From: Paenibacillus thalictri
GTDB lineage: Bacteria; Bacillota; Bacilli; Paenibacillales; NBRC-103111
NCBI RefSeq assembly: GCF_004307995.1
Contig: NZ_SIRE01000019.1
Location: forward strand, 156,130 to 220,129
Direction: 5' to 3'
Length of the DNA: 64,000 bases
The notes under the pieces were generated by a model. It saw only the letters and a program-made list of their open reading frames with translations, was not told the DNA's origin and did no database searches. The position numbers were made by a program, and so were the translations under genes. How positions within the stretch are numbered: position 1 is the first letter of the stretch; every line of letters starts with the position of its first letter. Below, piece by piece: positions 51,988 through 60,316 of this stretch.

Positions 51988-53001
51988 CTACAGCTCAACC
52001 ATAGCCTTGATTACCTTCGACTCCGGCTTTAACCAGCTTTCAAATTGGCCGATCATATCATCCAGAGAGGAACGGTGCGTAATGTAGGCATCCGCATCGA
52101 TCCTGCCGCTGCGTACCGCTTCAAGCACCGTATCAAAATCTTCTTTGGTAGCGTTGCGGCTTGCCATCAGCGTAAGTTCGCGCCTGTGAAATTCGGGGTC
52201 GTTAAACACGATATCCGACTTGACCAGCCCGACAAACACGAGCGTACCGCCATGGGCGGCAAAGCCAAACGAATCGGTCATTGATTTTGCGCTGCCGGTC
52301 GCGTCAAACACGACGGTCGGCAAATCACCGCCGATGATTGCTGCCAGCTGCTCCAACGGCCGGTCAAGCGTATTCACCGTGTGCGCGCCCCCGGTCCAAG
52401 ATCGGCTGAACGCAAGCCGCTCTTCATTGATGTCCATCACGATGACTTCCGCTCCGGCATATTGGGCAAACGACATCACGCCCAGCCCGATCGGCCCGCC
52501 TCCGATCACAAGCGCCTTATCCCCGGAACGCAGACCCGATCGCCGCACCGCATGGGCACCAATCGCCAGCGGTTCGATGATGGCCGTCTGATCGAGCGTT
52601 AGCCCTTCGGTTTTCACCAGATGAGTGACCGGAACGGCCAGCTTCTCCTTCATGCCCCCGTCGATATGGACGCCAAGCACCTTCATGTCCGTACAACAGT
52701 TGGTTTTTCCCCGGCGGCAAGCAATGCAGCTTCCACAGTGAAGGTATGGCATTACGCTGACCTGGTCCCCCGCCTTCAACCCCGATGCATCGGGATCGAT
52801 TTGTTCTACGATGCCGGCGAGTTCGTGACCTAATATACGCGGATACGAAAAAAACGGCTGATTTCCTTTGTAAGCATGAAGATCCGTTCCGCAAATGCCG
52901 ATTCGGCGGATACGGATGATCGCGTGTCCCGGCACGGGTACAGGCTCGGGCAGCTCTTTGAGCGCCAGCTTTTCCACTTGTTCGCAAACGATACCTTTCA
53001 T
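51988..53001 (-). CDS. zinc-dependent alcohol/polyol dehydrogenase (sorbitol/threonine dehydrogenase-like)
   Basis: A 337-residue medium-chain zinc dehydrogenase. Catalytic zinc: GICGTDLHAY (Cys) and GHELAG; structural zinc: CGSCIACRRGKTNCC; Rossmann motif GGGPIGLG, then VMDINEER with an acidic residue that favours NAD. The ATG at 53001 follows AAGGAGGA. It is divergent from an AraC-type regulator across 140 bp, which likely controls it. Different subgroup from the two EltD-like genes (shorter structural lobe, no SEQIVPCW motif). L-idonate, sorbitol or galactitol 1-phosphate are typical substrates of the subgroup; not decided here. Confidence 0.88.
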   Translation of the reverse strand: MKGIVCEQVEKLALKELPEPVPVPGHAIIRIRRIGICGTDLHAYKGNQPFFSYPRILGHELAGIVEQIDPDASGLKAGDQVSVMPYLHCGSCIACRRGKTNCCTDMKVLGVHIDGGMKEKLAVPVTHLVKTEGLTLDQTAIIEPLAIGAHAVRRSGLRSGDKALVIGGGPIGLGVMSFAQYAGAEVIVMDINEERLAFSRSWTGGAHTVNTLDRPLEQLAAIIGGDLPTVVFDATGSAKSMTDSFGFAAHGGTLVFVGLVKSDIVFNDPEFHRRELTLMASRNATKEDFDTVLEAVRSGRIDADAYITHRSSLDDMIGQFESWLKPESKVIKAMVEL

Positions 53002-53139
53002 GTCGATTCCTCCTTCATTCGGCGGAAGCCGTACCGTTATTGTAGCAGCCATTTTTTCGGTATATAATATTGAATATTTGCAAAATCATACTGGATTTTG
53101 ATTATTTATCGAGAAGAAGCGATAAGAAGGTGCAGCTTG

Positions 53140-54030
53140 GTGCCCGTACGCAAAACTTTTTTCGAAGATCCCTTATTTCCTTTCGAATATGTCTATAAAG
53201 ACACAAAAAGCCCGCAAAGCGAGCTGCCCGACCACCTTCATGACCGGCTGGAAATCGTTTATGTCTATTCGGGAACGGGAACTTTTTTTATCAACCGTTC
53301 CTTTTACGATATGAAAGCCGGCGATCTGTTCATCATTCCGGGCAACACGATCCACCGGGCGATTCCCGATCCGCAGCTTCCGGTCACGTCAACTGCTCTG
53401 TTCTTCGCCCCGATCCTGGCCGCACATGAGCCGTTGGGCGATACCTACTCCAGCCTGAGTATATTTGAGCAGGTCCGTAAACGTAAGTTTTACAAGCTGG
53501 AGACAAAACAGCCGTTTCAGTTGCAGCTTGAGGCGGTGCTGGGCGAAATTGACGAAGAACATCGGACCGGGCTTCCCGGATCACGCCACGCCATTATGCT
53601 GCTGCTGCAGCGTCTGCTCCTCCTTGCGAACCGTATGGCGCCGGCGGACGTACCTGGCGTTGTTCCAGACGTGCATCCCGGGCCGCCCTGGATAAAAGAC
53701 AGCCTCCGCTATATCGACCGCCACCATGCCGATCACGATCTGGGCTTATCCGTATTGGCACGGCATGCATCCGTTACCCCGGCGCATTTTTCCCGCGTGT
53801 TCAAGCAGTTGACCGGCATGACGGTGACCGATTATATTCATGCCAAACGAATCGTCCGGGCCAAGGAGCTTCTGCTGGCTACCGATGACAGCATGGACCA
53901 AATCGCCTTTCGCTGCGGTTTCGAAAGTTTGCCTCATTTTCACCATGTGTTTAAAAGCTTGTCGGGTATTACCCCGGGGGTGTACCGCCGCGGCGGGCTT
54001 CAAACAGGACTTGCGGCACCGGATGAATAA
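53140..54030 (+). CDS. AraC family transcriptional regulator with cupin sensor domain
   Basis: A 296-residue AraC regulator: cupin domain (about residues 20-160; ELPDHLHDRLEIVYVYSGTGTF and AGDLFIIPGNTIHR) and C-terminal double HTH (about 195-290; LSVLARHASVTPAHFSRVFK and CGFESLPHFHHVFKSLSG). I prefer the GTG at 53140, 7 nt after GAAGGTG; an in-frame TTG at 53098 has no SD. Divergent from the zinc dehydrogenase at 51988. Convergent with the flavoprotein gene at 54101. Confidence 0.85.
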   Translation: MPVRKTFFEDPLFPFEYVYKDTKSPQSELPDHLHDRLEIVYVYSGTGTFFINRSFYDMKAGDLFIIPGNTIHRAIPDPQLPVTSTALFFAPILAAHEPLGDTYSSLSIFEQVRKRKFYKLETKQPFQLQLEAVLGEIDEEHRTGLPGSRHAIMLLLQRLLLLANRMAPADVPGVVPDVHPGPPWIKDSLRYIDRHHADHDLGLSVLARHASVTPAHFSRVFKQLTGMTVTDYIHAKRIVRAKELLLATDDSMDQIAFRCGFESLPHFHHVFKSLSGITPGVYRRGGLQTGLAAPDE

Positions 54031-54100
54031 TCCGCAACCGTGCAAACCAAACGGCTGAACGTACTTCCCCACAACAAACCTATGCATCCGCTCTCTTTAT

Positions 54101-55021
54101 TTACCTTTTGTTACGCCGCCAAGCTTCCATATTCAGCTCATTGTTCATGGCCATCGCCGCAAAAGCGCCCATCGAAGCTGCGGCAATCACCTGATAACGC
54201 TGGGTTGCCGCATCCCCGGCGCTATACACGCCTGCAACATTTGTTTTCCCAAATTCGTCGACGATGACGGTTCCCGCTTCCGTCACTTGGCATCCGATCG
54301 CCTGAGGCAAATCCGATCCCGTAACCAGCTGTGGTTTAAAAAAGATCCCCGTACACGGGAGTTGAGTCCCGTCTTCGAGAACGACCTGCCGCACCTTCCC
54401 TTCGTTCGAATCGATAGAACGAATCGGCGAATCAAATACAGGCACTTGGTGCCGGCGAAGCTCCTCGCGTTCAGCATCCGTCAGTTCATCCGGACCGTTG
54501 GTGCAAATAACAAATTGTTTGGTCCATCCGGATATTAAAGGGGCAAAGTGCATAAGCTCGGACCCCTTATTGATAATAACAAGCGGTTGATCCCGTAATT
54601 CCCAGCCATCGCAATACGGGCAGACAAAGGCGCTGCTCCCGTATACGTCAGCCAGTCCTGGAATGTCCAGCGGGCGATCCTTCATTCCGACGGCGAAGAG
54701 AATTTTTTTACTGGCAAAAGTTTGGCCTTGCACAGTCGTAATTTGAAAATAACCATCCTCCCCCGCAACGGACACGGCCATATCCGCAATAAACGAGACG
54801 GACGGATATGCCTCAATCTGTTCCTTCGCAATACGCCGAAACTCGGCCGGTTTTATTTTGTCGCGGGTAAGAAATCCATGGGATTCGTGAGTTACGGCAT
54901 TGCGTGGACGGCCTTCATCAATCAGCGCCACATGTTTTCTGGCTCGCCCCAATACAAGAGCGGCGCTCAAACCTGCCGGGCCGCCGCCGATAATTGCAAC
55001 GTCGAGAATTGATTTTTCCAT
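54101..55021 (-). CDS. thioredoxin-reductase-like FAD/NAD(P) oxidoreductase
   Basis: A 306-residue flavoprotein of the thioredoxin reductase family. FAD motif IIGGGPAGLSAALVLG (residues 10-25), redox-active disulfide C-P-Y-C in FVCPYCDGWE (about residue 134), and the C-terminal NVAGVYSAGDAA FAD contact. NAD(P)H would feed electrons to the CPYC pair and on to a protein or low-molecular-weight thiol. It is 42 bp downstream of the methyltransferase gene behind an Rrf2 regulator. No thioredoxin gene is adjacent. Confidence 0.85.
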   Translation of the reverse strand: MEKSILDVAIIGGGPAGLSAALVLGRARKHVALIDEGRPRNAVTHESHGFLTRDKIKPAEFRRIAKEQIEAYPSVSFIADMAVSVAGEDGYFQITTVQGQTFASKKILFAVGMKDRPLDIPGLADVYGSSAFVCPYCDGWELRDQPLVIINKGSELMHFAPLISGWTKQFVICTNGPDELTDAEREELRRHQVPVFDSPIRSIDSNEGKVRQVVLEDGTQLPCTGIFFKPQLVTGSDLPQAIGCQVTEAGTVIVDEFGKTNVAGVYSAGDAATQRYQVIAAASMGAFAAMAMNNELNMEAWRRNKR

Positions 55022-55062
55022 GTGTTGTCATACCTCCGCCATCTGTTATTTGTTATTCCAGC

Positions 55063-55950
55063 TTACCTGCTGTACATCATCTGGTCGCGCAAACGAACAA
55101 GTACCTTGCCAAAACGGCCTCCCTGCTGCACTTCCACTTGGTCTGAAGCGTAATGGTCGTCCAAGTATTTTGCGACAATGCCGCGACTCCGATCATCCAC
55201 CGGTAAACCAAACATTTTCAGCCAGTCGATCGCCTCTTGGAACGCCGTTTCTTTGGATACTATCGTAGATTTCATCTCCCGAGTGACCAGCGACTGATAA
55301 GCATACCCTTTAAGCAGCAGCAGATGGAGTAAATAAGCCATCTCCAAATGTTCGGTTTTCCGGGGCTGATCGGTAACCAAAGGCCAAATTTCATTAACCA
55401 GACTATGCTCTCTGGAGCCCACGGATAAACTCATATAACAAAACTCGCGGGCGCAGCCCAGCACCTTCTCCACACTTTCCCAATCGACAATAACCGGGCA
55501 CATGGACACAAAAACGAAATCAAAAGCTTTATTCCATCCTTTTGCCTCGATATCAATGTTTTCGAACGGTTCAGCCACAATATCAACGGTTCCGTTTGTG
55601 ATGCCCTTTATATTTTCTTTCAACAGTTCGACCAAAGGAAGACTCGATTCAACCGAGGTAACATGAGCGCCTCTTTCCGCAAACGGCACCGAAAATCCGC
55701 CCGATGCCGCTCCAATATCCAAAACGGTCTTTCCTTGGAACGTCACACCTTGGTCTTCAAGCCAATGGATAATTCGTTTCGCTCTTCGTCTTCCCTCTTC
55801 GTTAAAAGCCTGCTCGTTAAATGCCTTAGCCTTTTGGTCAAAAGTGTGCGCCGGATTGATCCCCGCTTTTTTCATCTTGTTGATTGCTGTGTGCGCATCG
55901 TTTTTCCAAGCTGTTTCCCATACGGCTTCGTTAAAAAGTTCATTTGTCAT
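55063..55950 (-). CDS. class I SAM-dependent methyltransferase
   Basis: A 295-residue methyltransferase. Motif I, VLDIGAASGGFSVPFAERG (about residues 92-110), followed by acidic VTSVESSLP; motif post-I VDIVAEPFENID. The first 90 residues are a helical region that includes the AFNEEGRRRAKRII stretch. The ATG at 55950 follows AAAGGAG; a reading from 55989 has no SD. It is between an Rrf2 regulator and a TrxR-like flavoprotein, a combination I have seen in other Bacillales, which suggests detoxification under redox or metal stress; this is inference. Confidence 0.8.
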   Translation of the reverse strand: MTNELFNEAVWETAWKNDAHTAINKMKKAGINPAHTFDQKAKAFNEQAFNEEGRRRAKRIIHWLEDQGVTFQGKTVLDIGAASGGFSVPFAERGAHVTSVESSLPLVELLKENIKGITNGTVDIVAEPFENIDIEAKGWNKAFDFVFVSMCPVIVDWESVEKVLGCAREFCYMSLSVGSREHSLVNEIWPLVTDQPRKTEHLEMAYLLHLLLLKGYAYQSLVTREMKSTIVSKETAFQEAIDWLKMFGLPVDDRSRGIVAKYLDDHYASDQVEVQQGGRFGKVLVRLRDQMMYSR

Positions 55951-56117
55951 GCAATATATCTCCTTTTGCGAATCAGATTTTGAAAACAAATTTTCCCGCT
56001 AGCAGTGTCTGCATCCCACCTCCTTGAGTTAGTCAACCGCTGAGATAATTACCCTCATCCATTCGAAGATTTCAAAGACTCTTTATATCTATAATAAATC
56101 CAAAAAATACCCGGTTT

Positions 56118-56519
56118 TCACAGGGTAATCTTGAATTGCTTCGCCAGCTCCGACATTTTTTGCTTCTTCAAATACGTTTCCATTTCCTCTTCCGCGGATA
56201 CCATCACCTTCTGGATCAAGCATTCTTCCCCATGGTTGAAATCACAATCAAATAAGGAAGCGGTGCCTTCGATCGCATGAATGATATCAAGAAACGATAT
56301 GTCTTCCCAATTCCGCTTTAGTCTATAACCGCCATTCGCGCCCGAAGCGGATTCGATCATCCCCGCTTTGACCAGTTTGGTCAATATTTTGGATAAATAC
56401 GTCGGCGAAACCTGCTGCCGGTCCGCCAACTGCTGAACACCCATATGTTTATCCGGGGGTGCCGCGACAAGAAAGAGCATGGTGTGCAAGGCATAATTAG
56501 TCGCTTTCGAAAACTTCAT
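56118..56519 (-). CDS. Rrf2 family transcriptional regulator
   Basis: A 133-residue Rrf2 regulator. Winged HTH in MGVQQLADRQQVSPTYLSKILTKL (residues 26-49) with GANGGYRL wing; C-terminal dimerisation helix. Two cysteines in FDCDFNHGEECLI (about residues 91 and 99) remain, while the three-cysteine pattern of Fe-S NsrR/IscR is incomplete, so an Fe-S cluster is doubtful; a cysteine redox switch is possible. SD GAGGTGGGG before the ATG at 56519. It probably controls the methyltransferase and flavoprotein genes 168 bp downstream. Confidence 0.85.
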   Translation of the reverse strand: MKFSKATNYALHTMLFLVAAPPDKHMGVQQLADRQQVSPTYLSKILTKLVKAGMIESASGANGGYRLKRNWEDISFLDIIHAIEGTASLFDCDFNHGEECLIQKVMVSAEEEMETYLKKQKMSELAKQFKITL

Positions 56520-56695
56520 TGCTCAGTCCCCACCTCAATTAAAGACTTTATTTATCTACGATAACCTTTATCCTAATAGATGTCAAGATTATCGTTCCTA
56601 TCGGTGTCATTTTTCACCCTTCCGGTGGGCATATTCGTCCAATAAACCTGGGGAAGATTGTTTCCGACCGGGATTGTCGCACACTTTCAAAACAT

Positions 56696-56725
56696 CAAAA
56701 AAGCGGCTTTAGGTGCGCCGCGGCG
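56696..56725 (-). terminator. possible terminator of the CBS-GGDEF operon
   Basis: Minus strand GCGGC-9 nt-GCCGC followed by TTTTTTG. About 125 bp after the stop at 56852; the 330-bp gap 56520-56851 also holds a GTCAAGATTATCG-rich AT stretch that may be the Rrf2 promoter, and no gene. Confidence 0.5.
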
Positions 56726-56851
56726 CATTTTTAACTGGCACTGTTTTACATAGCGGACATTCCTATATATGTAAGATCAACTCATCATTCATTGAAAAAG
56801 CTTGATATCTCAAGCATGTAATCCAGGCTGCCAATCGTGTTGGCATCTCAT

Positions 56852-57646
56852 CTATGAAGTCAGCCGTTTTTGCTTTACGTTGGTCGAATTCAAGCTTGCG
56901 GTACTGATGCAATCCCGGTAAGAGTAGGCTTGCCCGCTATCGTCATAACCGTAGATCACACCGACGGCTGCCGAAAACGTAAATGACTGGAAAGTCACCG
57001 GCGTCGACAACCGTTCGATGATGGGTTGGATGTCCTCGTGACTTCTGCGCGTAATCATGACAAACTCGTCGCCTCCGTAACGGCATACATAGTCCTGCTC
57101 CTCTGAAACTTCCCTAAGCAGGTTGGCGTAATGAATCAGCAAATCATCGCCGATAGCATGACCGTACTTCTTGTTTACAATGCCAAAATCGTTCAAATCG
57201 ATGAAAAGCAGGTGGAAGGGGTTTCCCTCTCCCACCAAATATTCATGAATATATTCTATGTATTTGGAACGGTATAGATGGGTTAAAGGATCGATATAAT
57301 TGCTGATCGTGCTTTTTAGCGTTTCACGGGTAACGATGCCTTCCACCGTCCTGCCGTCCTGGACGATGAGCCGTTCCACATTGTTCTGTTCCATCGTATG
57401 CAGCGCGCTGCCAATGAACATCGATTTGGGTATGGAGATCGGGTTATGCGTCATGGCATCGGCTACGATTCGATTCGGGTGAGCTGAACGGATGTCCTTC
57501 GAAGTAATGATCCCTATGACTTCCCCTTCATCTACGACGACGAGAGAGCCGATTCTCAGCTCATTCATAAGATCTGCGGCATGCCTCACGCTTTTACCGG
57601 AAGTGATGCTGCATACTTTGTCCGACATAACCTGTTCAACTTTCAT
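56852..57646 (-). CDS. CBS-pair plus GGDEF protein (diguanylate cyclase)
   Basis: A 264-residue protein: two CBS motifs (residues 1-110, MSDKVCSITSGKSVRHAADL; MTHNPISIPKSMFIGSALH) that bind adenine nucleotides, and a GGDEF domain (about 115-255) with RYGGDEFVMIT intact and FIDLNDFGIVN for metal/GTP. No I-site (RxxD) before GGDEF, so no product inhibition is expected. The C-terminal end TSLNSTNVKQKR is short. It overlaps the preceding gene by 4 bp. It may make cyclic di-GMP in response to ATP/AMP. Part of an EAL-unknown-GGDEF operon. Confidence 0.88.
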   Translation of the reverse strand: MKVEQVMSDKVCSITSGKSVRHAADLMNELRIGSLVVVDEGEVIGIITSKDIRSAHPNRIVADAMTHNPISIPKSMFIGSALHTMEQNNVERLIVQDGRTVEGIVTRETLKSTISNYIDPLTHLYRSKYIEYIHEYLVGEGNPFHLLFIDLNDFGIVNKKYGHAIGDDLLIHYANLLREVSEEQDYVCRYGGDEFVMITRRSHEDIQPIIERLSTPVTFQSFTFSAAVGVIYGYDDSGQAYSYRDCISTASLNSTNVKQKRLTS

Positions 57647-57999
57647 TGAAGCTCCACCTCTCGTTGTATTGAGACTGTAATCTTCAACTCCGCTCTTAAT
57701 ACCATGGATTCGTTAATAAGCCGGTCCGCTTCCTCTAAAATAATTTCAAGCAGCAAATGCTTATCCAGCATCTCGAGCAGCGATTTACGTATTAATACCC
57801 CTTCCACCTTCGGATGATCTATCTTAAGAATGGAGAATTGCTCGGGAGACAACGCTTCGGCCATTCTCCTGACCGCTTCGGGTCCGATCGGCGCCCGCTT
57901 GCCTATAATTAGCAAATCCTGCATCGGCGGCATTTCAAATTCCGTCATTTTCATGGATAAACTCGCTCTGCGAGAGTAATTCATTTGATTAGTAGCCAT
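57643..57999 (-). CDS. uncharacterised protein in a cyclic-di-GMP operon
   Basis: A protein of about 118 residues, mostly helical, with MPPMQDLLIIGKRAPIGPEAV and EQFSILKIDHPKVEGVLIRKS in the middle and a helical C-terminus. The N-terminal RRASLS is basic. I recognise no domain. It lies between the EAL gene (12 bp) and the CBS-GGDEF gene (4-bp overlap), so it is tightly coupled to both. It could link the two enzymes; no sequence proof. The ATG at 57999 has AAAGGAAG 6 nt upstream. Confidence 0.6.
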   Translation of the reverse strand: MATNQMNYSRRASLSMKMTEFEMPPMQDLLIIGKRAPIGPEAVRRMAEALSPEQFSILKIDHPKVEGVLIRKSLLEMLDKHLLLEIILEEADRLINESMVLRAELKITVSIQREVELQ

Positions 58000-58011
58000 C
58001 ATAAACTTCCT

Positions 58012-58746
58012 TTACAAAATAGGATTAACAAACACAAGTTCTTCCAAAGGCTGGGGTTTCGCAAATAAATAGCCTTGCCCGTAAATAACGCCCATTTGCT
58101 CCAGCAACTGAAACTGCCGCTCATTTTCGATGCCTTCAACGATTAATTTAGAGGAGCCGCTGCTGCAAAATTCCGCCAACACCCGAATAATCCGCTGCTT
58201 GTTCGGCGAAACCTCGATACCGTGTGTAAAATATTTGGACAACTTGATATAGTCAGGCTCGAAATCAACCAGCTGCTTCAAAGAAATCGCACCTTCGCCC
58301 ACATCGTCAAACGCGATAAGGATCGCTTTTTTTTGCAATACGCTCAGAATACCGCTGTCCAGCAGCTCCTTCCATCGGGAAAATTCCTCTATGGCCTCAT
58401 TGATCTCAAATACAATGTCCAAGTTGGTGTTCGATCTTTGACGGACAATTTTCTCCAGAAATGCATGAAATTCATCATGCAGCAAAGTCGATGGATATAT
58501 ATTAACGAACAACTGATTTTTAGGTTTTCCTGACATCACTTCGCTAAACTGACTGACAGCCTTTACAAGAGATTGCGTATCCAAATCAAATAAACGGTCC
58601 TCTCGCCGGGCATTCTCAAACAGCTGCTCCGGATTGCCTTTGCTGCTTCTGATCAGCGCCTCAAAACCTAGTATTTCCCGGTTTTCCATATAGACAATAG
58701 GCTGGTATACATGTGTGAAAGAACAATTTGATTCTACAAAAGACAT
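58012..58746 (-). CDS. EAL domain protein (cyclic-di-GMP phosphodiesterase)
   Basis: A 244-residue stand-alone EAL domain. The catalytic residues are recognisable: EALIR (EAL), FVNIYP (the N of the loop), FEINE (second metal Glu), AFDDVGEG (DDFGxG, with the Phe replaced by Val), DYIKLSK (Lys) and EGIE. Thus probably active. The ATG at 58746 follows AAAGGAAT. First gene of the three-gene operon; hydrolyses cyclic di-GMP to pGpG, opposing the GGDEF partner. No signal peptide or sensor domain. Confidence 0.88.
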   Translation of the reverse strand: MSFVESNCSFTHVYQPIVYMENREILGFEALIRSSKGNPEQLFENARREDRLFDLDTQSLVKAVSQFSEVMSGKPKNQLFVNIYPSTLLHDEFHAFLEKIVRQRSNTNLDIVFEINEAIEEFSRWKELLDSGILSVLQKKAILIAFDDVGEGAISLKQLVDFEPDYIKLSKYFTHGIEVSPNKQRIIRVLAEFCSSGSSKLIVEGIENERQFQLLEQMGVIYGQGYLFAKPQPLEELVFVNPIL

Positions 58747-58974
58747 TGTCAATATTCCTTTCTTCCTAATCATAAGGCGCGTGATATTGCTATAATTTTC
58801 TAGCATCAAACTAATTTTAAATGAAATCGCTAATCAAATCCAGCAAACCCTTGCATATATCGACATTTTATTACATATCTTAGGATTTCGGGGATTTCCT
58901 CGTTATTTTCTCTCTCGAATCAAGGGTCCATCGGTCCTATAAACGTCTCACCCTGAACATGTTGACTGTACGAC

Positions 58975-59006
58975 AAAAAAGCCATACGGACTGACCGTTA
59001 TGGTTT
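58975..59006. terminator. hairpin terminator of unclear owner
   Basis: AAAAAAGCCATACGG-actga-CCGTTATGGTTT; strong T-tract only on the minus strand. No minus-strand gene lies upstream, so its target has been lost or is the plus-strand cupin remnant's former neighbour. The gap 58747-59150 holds no other feature except AT-rich sequence. Confidence 0.45.
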
Positions 59007-59150
59007 AGGAAATATCGAATCGTCCTACTAATATACAAGAAATCTCCGACTTTATATTGATGAGTCCGGTCTTTCTTACAGAAATAAACCTGGCTTTCCC
59101 TGCGGTCAACCGGACTGCTTAGAATTATGCTATGATATAAGAATCAGAAC

Positions 59151-59525
59151 TTGTGCGGATTCTTCAAAAAAGGGGATGTTTTTGGTTACCATCATTACCA
59201 CAGCAACTGCCATGAAGTGCTCGGGATCATGTATGGTTCCGCAACCCTTCACATTGGCGGCGACTCGGGCCAAGAAGTGAAAGTTCATGCCGGCGACGTA
59301 ATCGTTCTTCCGGCAGGAACCGGACATAAACGGCTGAATGCGAGTGCGGATTTTCAAGTCGTTGGCGCATATCCGGGCGGGATGAGCTATGATTTAAAAA
59401 CCGGGAGACCCGACGAACGCCCCCATGCGCTGTGCGATATCCAAAAAGTCCCATTTCCCGATTTAGACCCGGTGTACGGCACTCATGGCCCTTTAGTTGA
59501 TGAATGGAAGATGGATGGCGGTTGA
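59151..59525 (+). pseudogene. 5'-truncated cupin domain protein
   Basis: An open frame of 124 codons with the cupin metal motif in GYHHYHSNCHEVLG and the second cupin motif GDVIVLPAGTGHKR, then VVGAYPGGMSYDLKTGRPDE. Relatives of this family have about 50 more residues at the N-terminus; here the frame begins with TTG TGC after a TGA at 59133 and no SD. The start of the gene is lost. It lies at the left end of the cassette-like array, so its loss of sequence may have occurred at that boundary. Confidence 0.55.
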
Positions 59526-59605
59526 TAGAGTCAATCGTTCTGTTTCATCTTGGTGCTTGCCGCGGTGTGCGCCAATTCATTTCACTAGGTCGACGTTTCA
59601 TGGGT

Positions 59606-59612
59606 GTTATGT
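59606..59612 (-). repeat. right core of a partial cassette repeat (E6)
   Basis: GTTATGT in GGTGTTATGTAAAAG on the plus strand, 12 bp after the stop of the IseA-like gene, in the place where the other cassette repeats have their core. The rest of the repeat (59530-59600) is not recognisable, so the array is probably truncated here. Confidence 0.3.
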
Positions 59613-59623
59613 AAAAGCAACAG

Positions 59624-60154
59624 CTACCTAAGTGATCTTGCAGGACTGTTTATTCTCCACCCCTTGTTAGTTACATATTTGTATTCAATTTGAATTTCGT
59701 TTGCAGGAGAATCATCACCAAATACCGGCACATTAAATTTGTATACAACCGTCTCTTCATCGCCGCTCTTGATCGTTCCATTAGCCCTTGACCAGTCATT
59801 TATCGAACCCCAACCGACTTTTTGATATGACAGTCTGTTATTCATAACAATGACCACGGATTCGATCAACTTCTTCGCTATATCATGGGTAAATGTCTCT
59901 TCAAGGTATGGGTACATTTTTTCATAAGTATCTAGATCTGAACAAAAATAGTAATATCCCTCCGCATTAGCCGGCGTATTTCTCTCTACCTGATCACATG
60001 CACTACCGCCATCAATAAACGTGCTTAAACGCTCTAATCCTTCCGATCTTAAGTTTAATGCAAGTTCTTGGCTTAATTGATGTACCGGCTGATTTGCATC
60101 TGTGCCGGTTACTATATTGTGCAATAGTAATATGAGGACTAGGAATATATTCAC
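59624..60154 (-). CDS. IseA-like DL-endopeptidase inhibitor family protein
   Basis: About 176 residues with an N-terminal signal (VLILLLHNIVTGTDA), then a domain resembling IseA/YoeB: YYYFCSDLDTYEKMYPYLEE, FTHDIAKKLIES, GWGSINDWSRANGTIK, VYKFNVPVFGDDSPANEI and TNKGWRINSPARS. IseA binds and inhibits cell wall DL-endopeptidases. I prefer the GTG at 60154 because AAAGGA is 8 nt upstream; the ATG at 60163 overlaps the SD. Two cysteines (about 53 and 71) could form a disulfide. It is the last cassette gene of the array. Confidence in the family is good. Confidence 0.7.
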   Translation of the reverse strand: MNIFLVLILLLHNIVTGTDANQPVHQLSQELALNLRSEGLERLSTFIDGGSACDQVERNTPANAEGYYYFCSDLDTYEKMYPYLEETFTHDIAKKLIESVVIVMNNRLSYQKVGWGSINDWSRANGTIKSGDEETVVYKFNVPVFGDDSPANEIQIEYKYVTNKGWRINSPARSLR

Positions 60155-60186
60155 AAAATTCATCCTTTCAGAGAATTGGTTAGATT

Positions 60187-60316
60187 CATTTAACCAAATT
60201 TAAGGCTGCTAGGGATGGGCTCGACAGACTTAACCTTCAGGGTCGTCTGCCTGCTCCCGCTTCCCCCGAAATATCTCTGACAGACAACCCCCCCTGCAGG
60301 TGCCGATTTTCTTTTA
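60187..60316 (-). repeat. cassette repeat E5
   Basis: Follows the SRPBCC-type gene directly and ends before the IseA-like gene. Left core ATTTAAC (60188-60194, exact RYYYAAC) gives GTTAAAT on the minus strand (exact GTTRRRY). Internal block TTAACCTTCAGGGTCGTCTGCC corresponds to the conserved block of the other repeats but is diverged; the GTATTCAC box is missing. Confidence 0.45.

Noticed and set aside
56714..56732. TGCGCCGCGGCGCA palindrome with T5 on the plus strand as terminator
   Set aside because: No plus-strand gene ends there; the minus-strand reading of the same area is a better terminator for the CBS-GGDEF operon.
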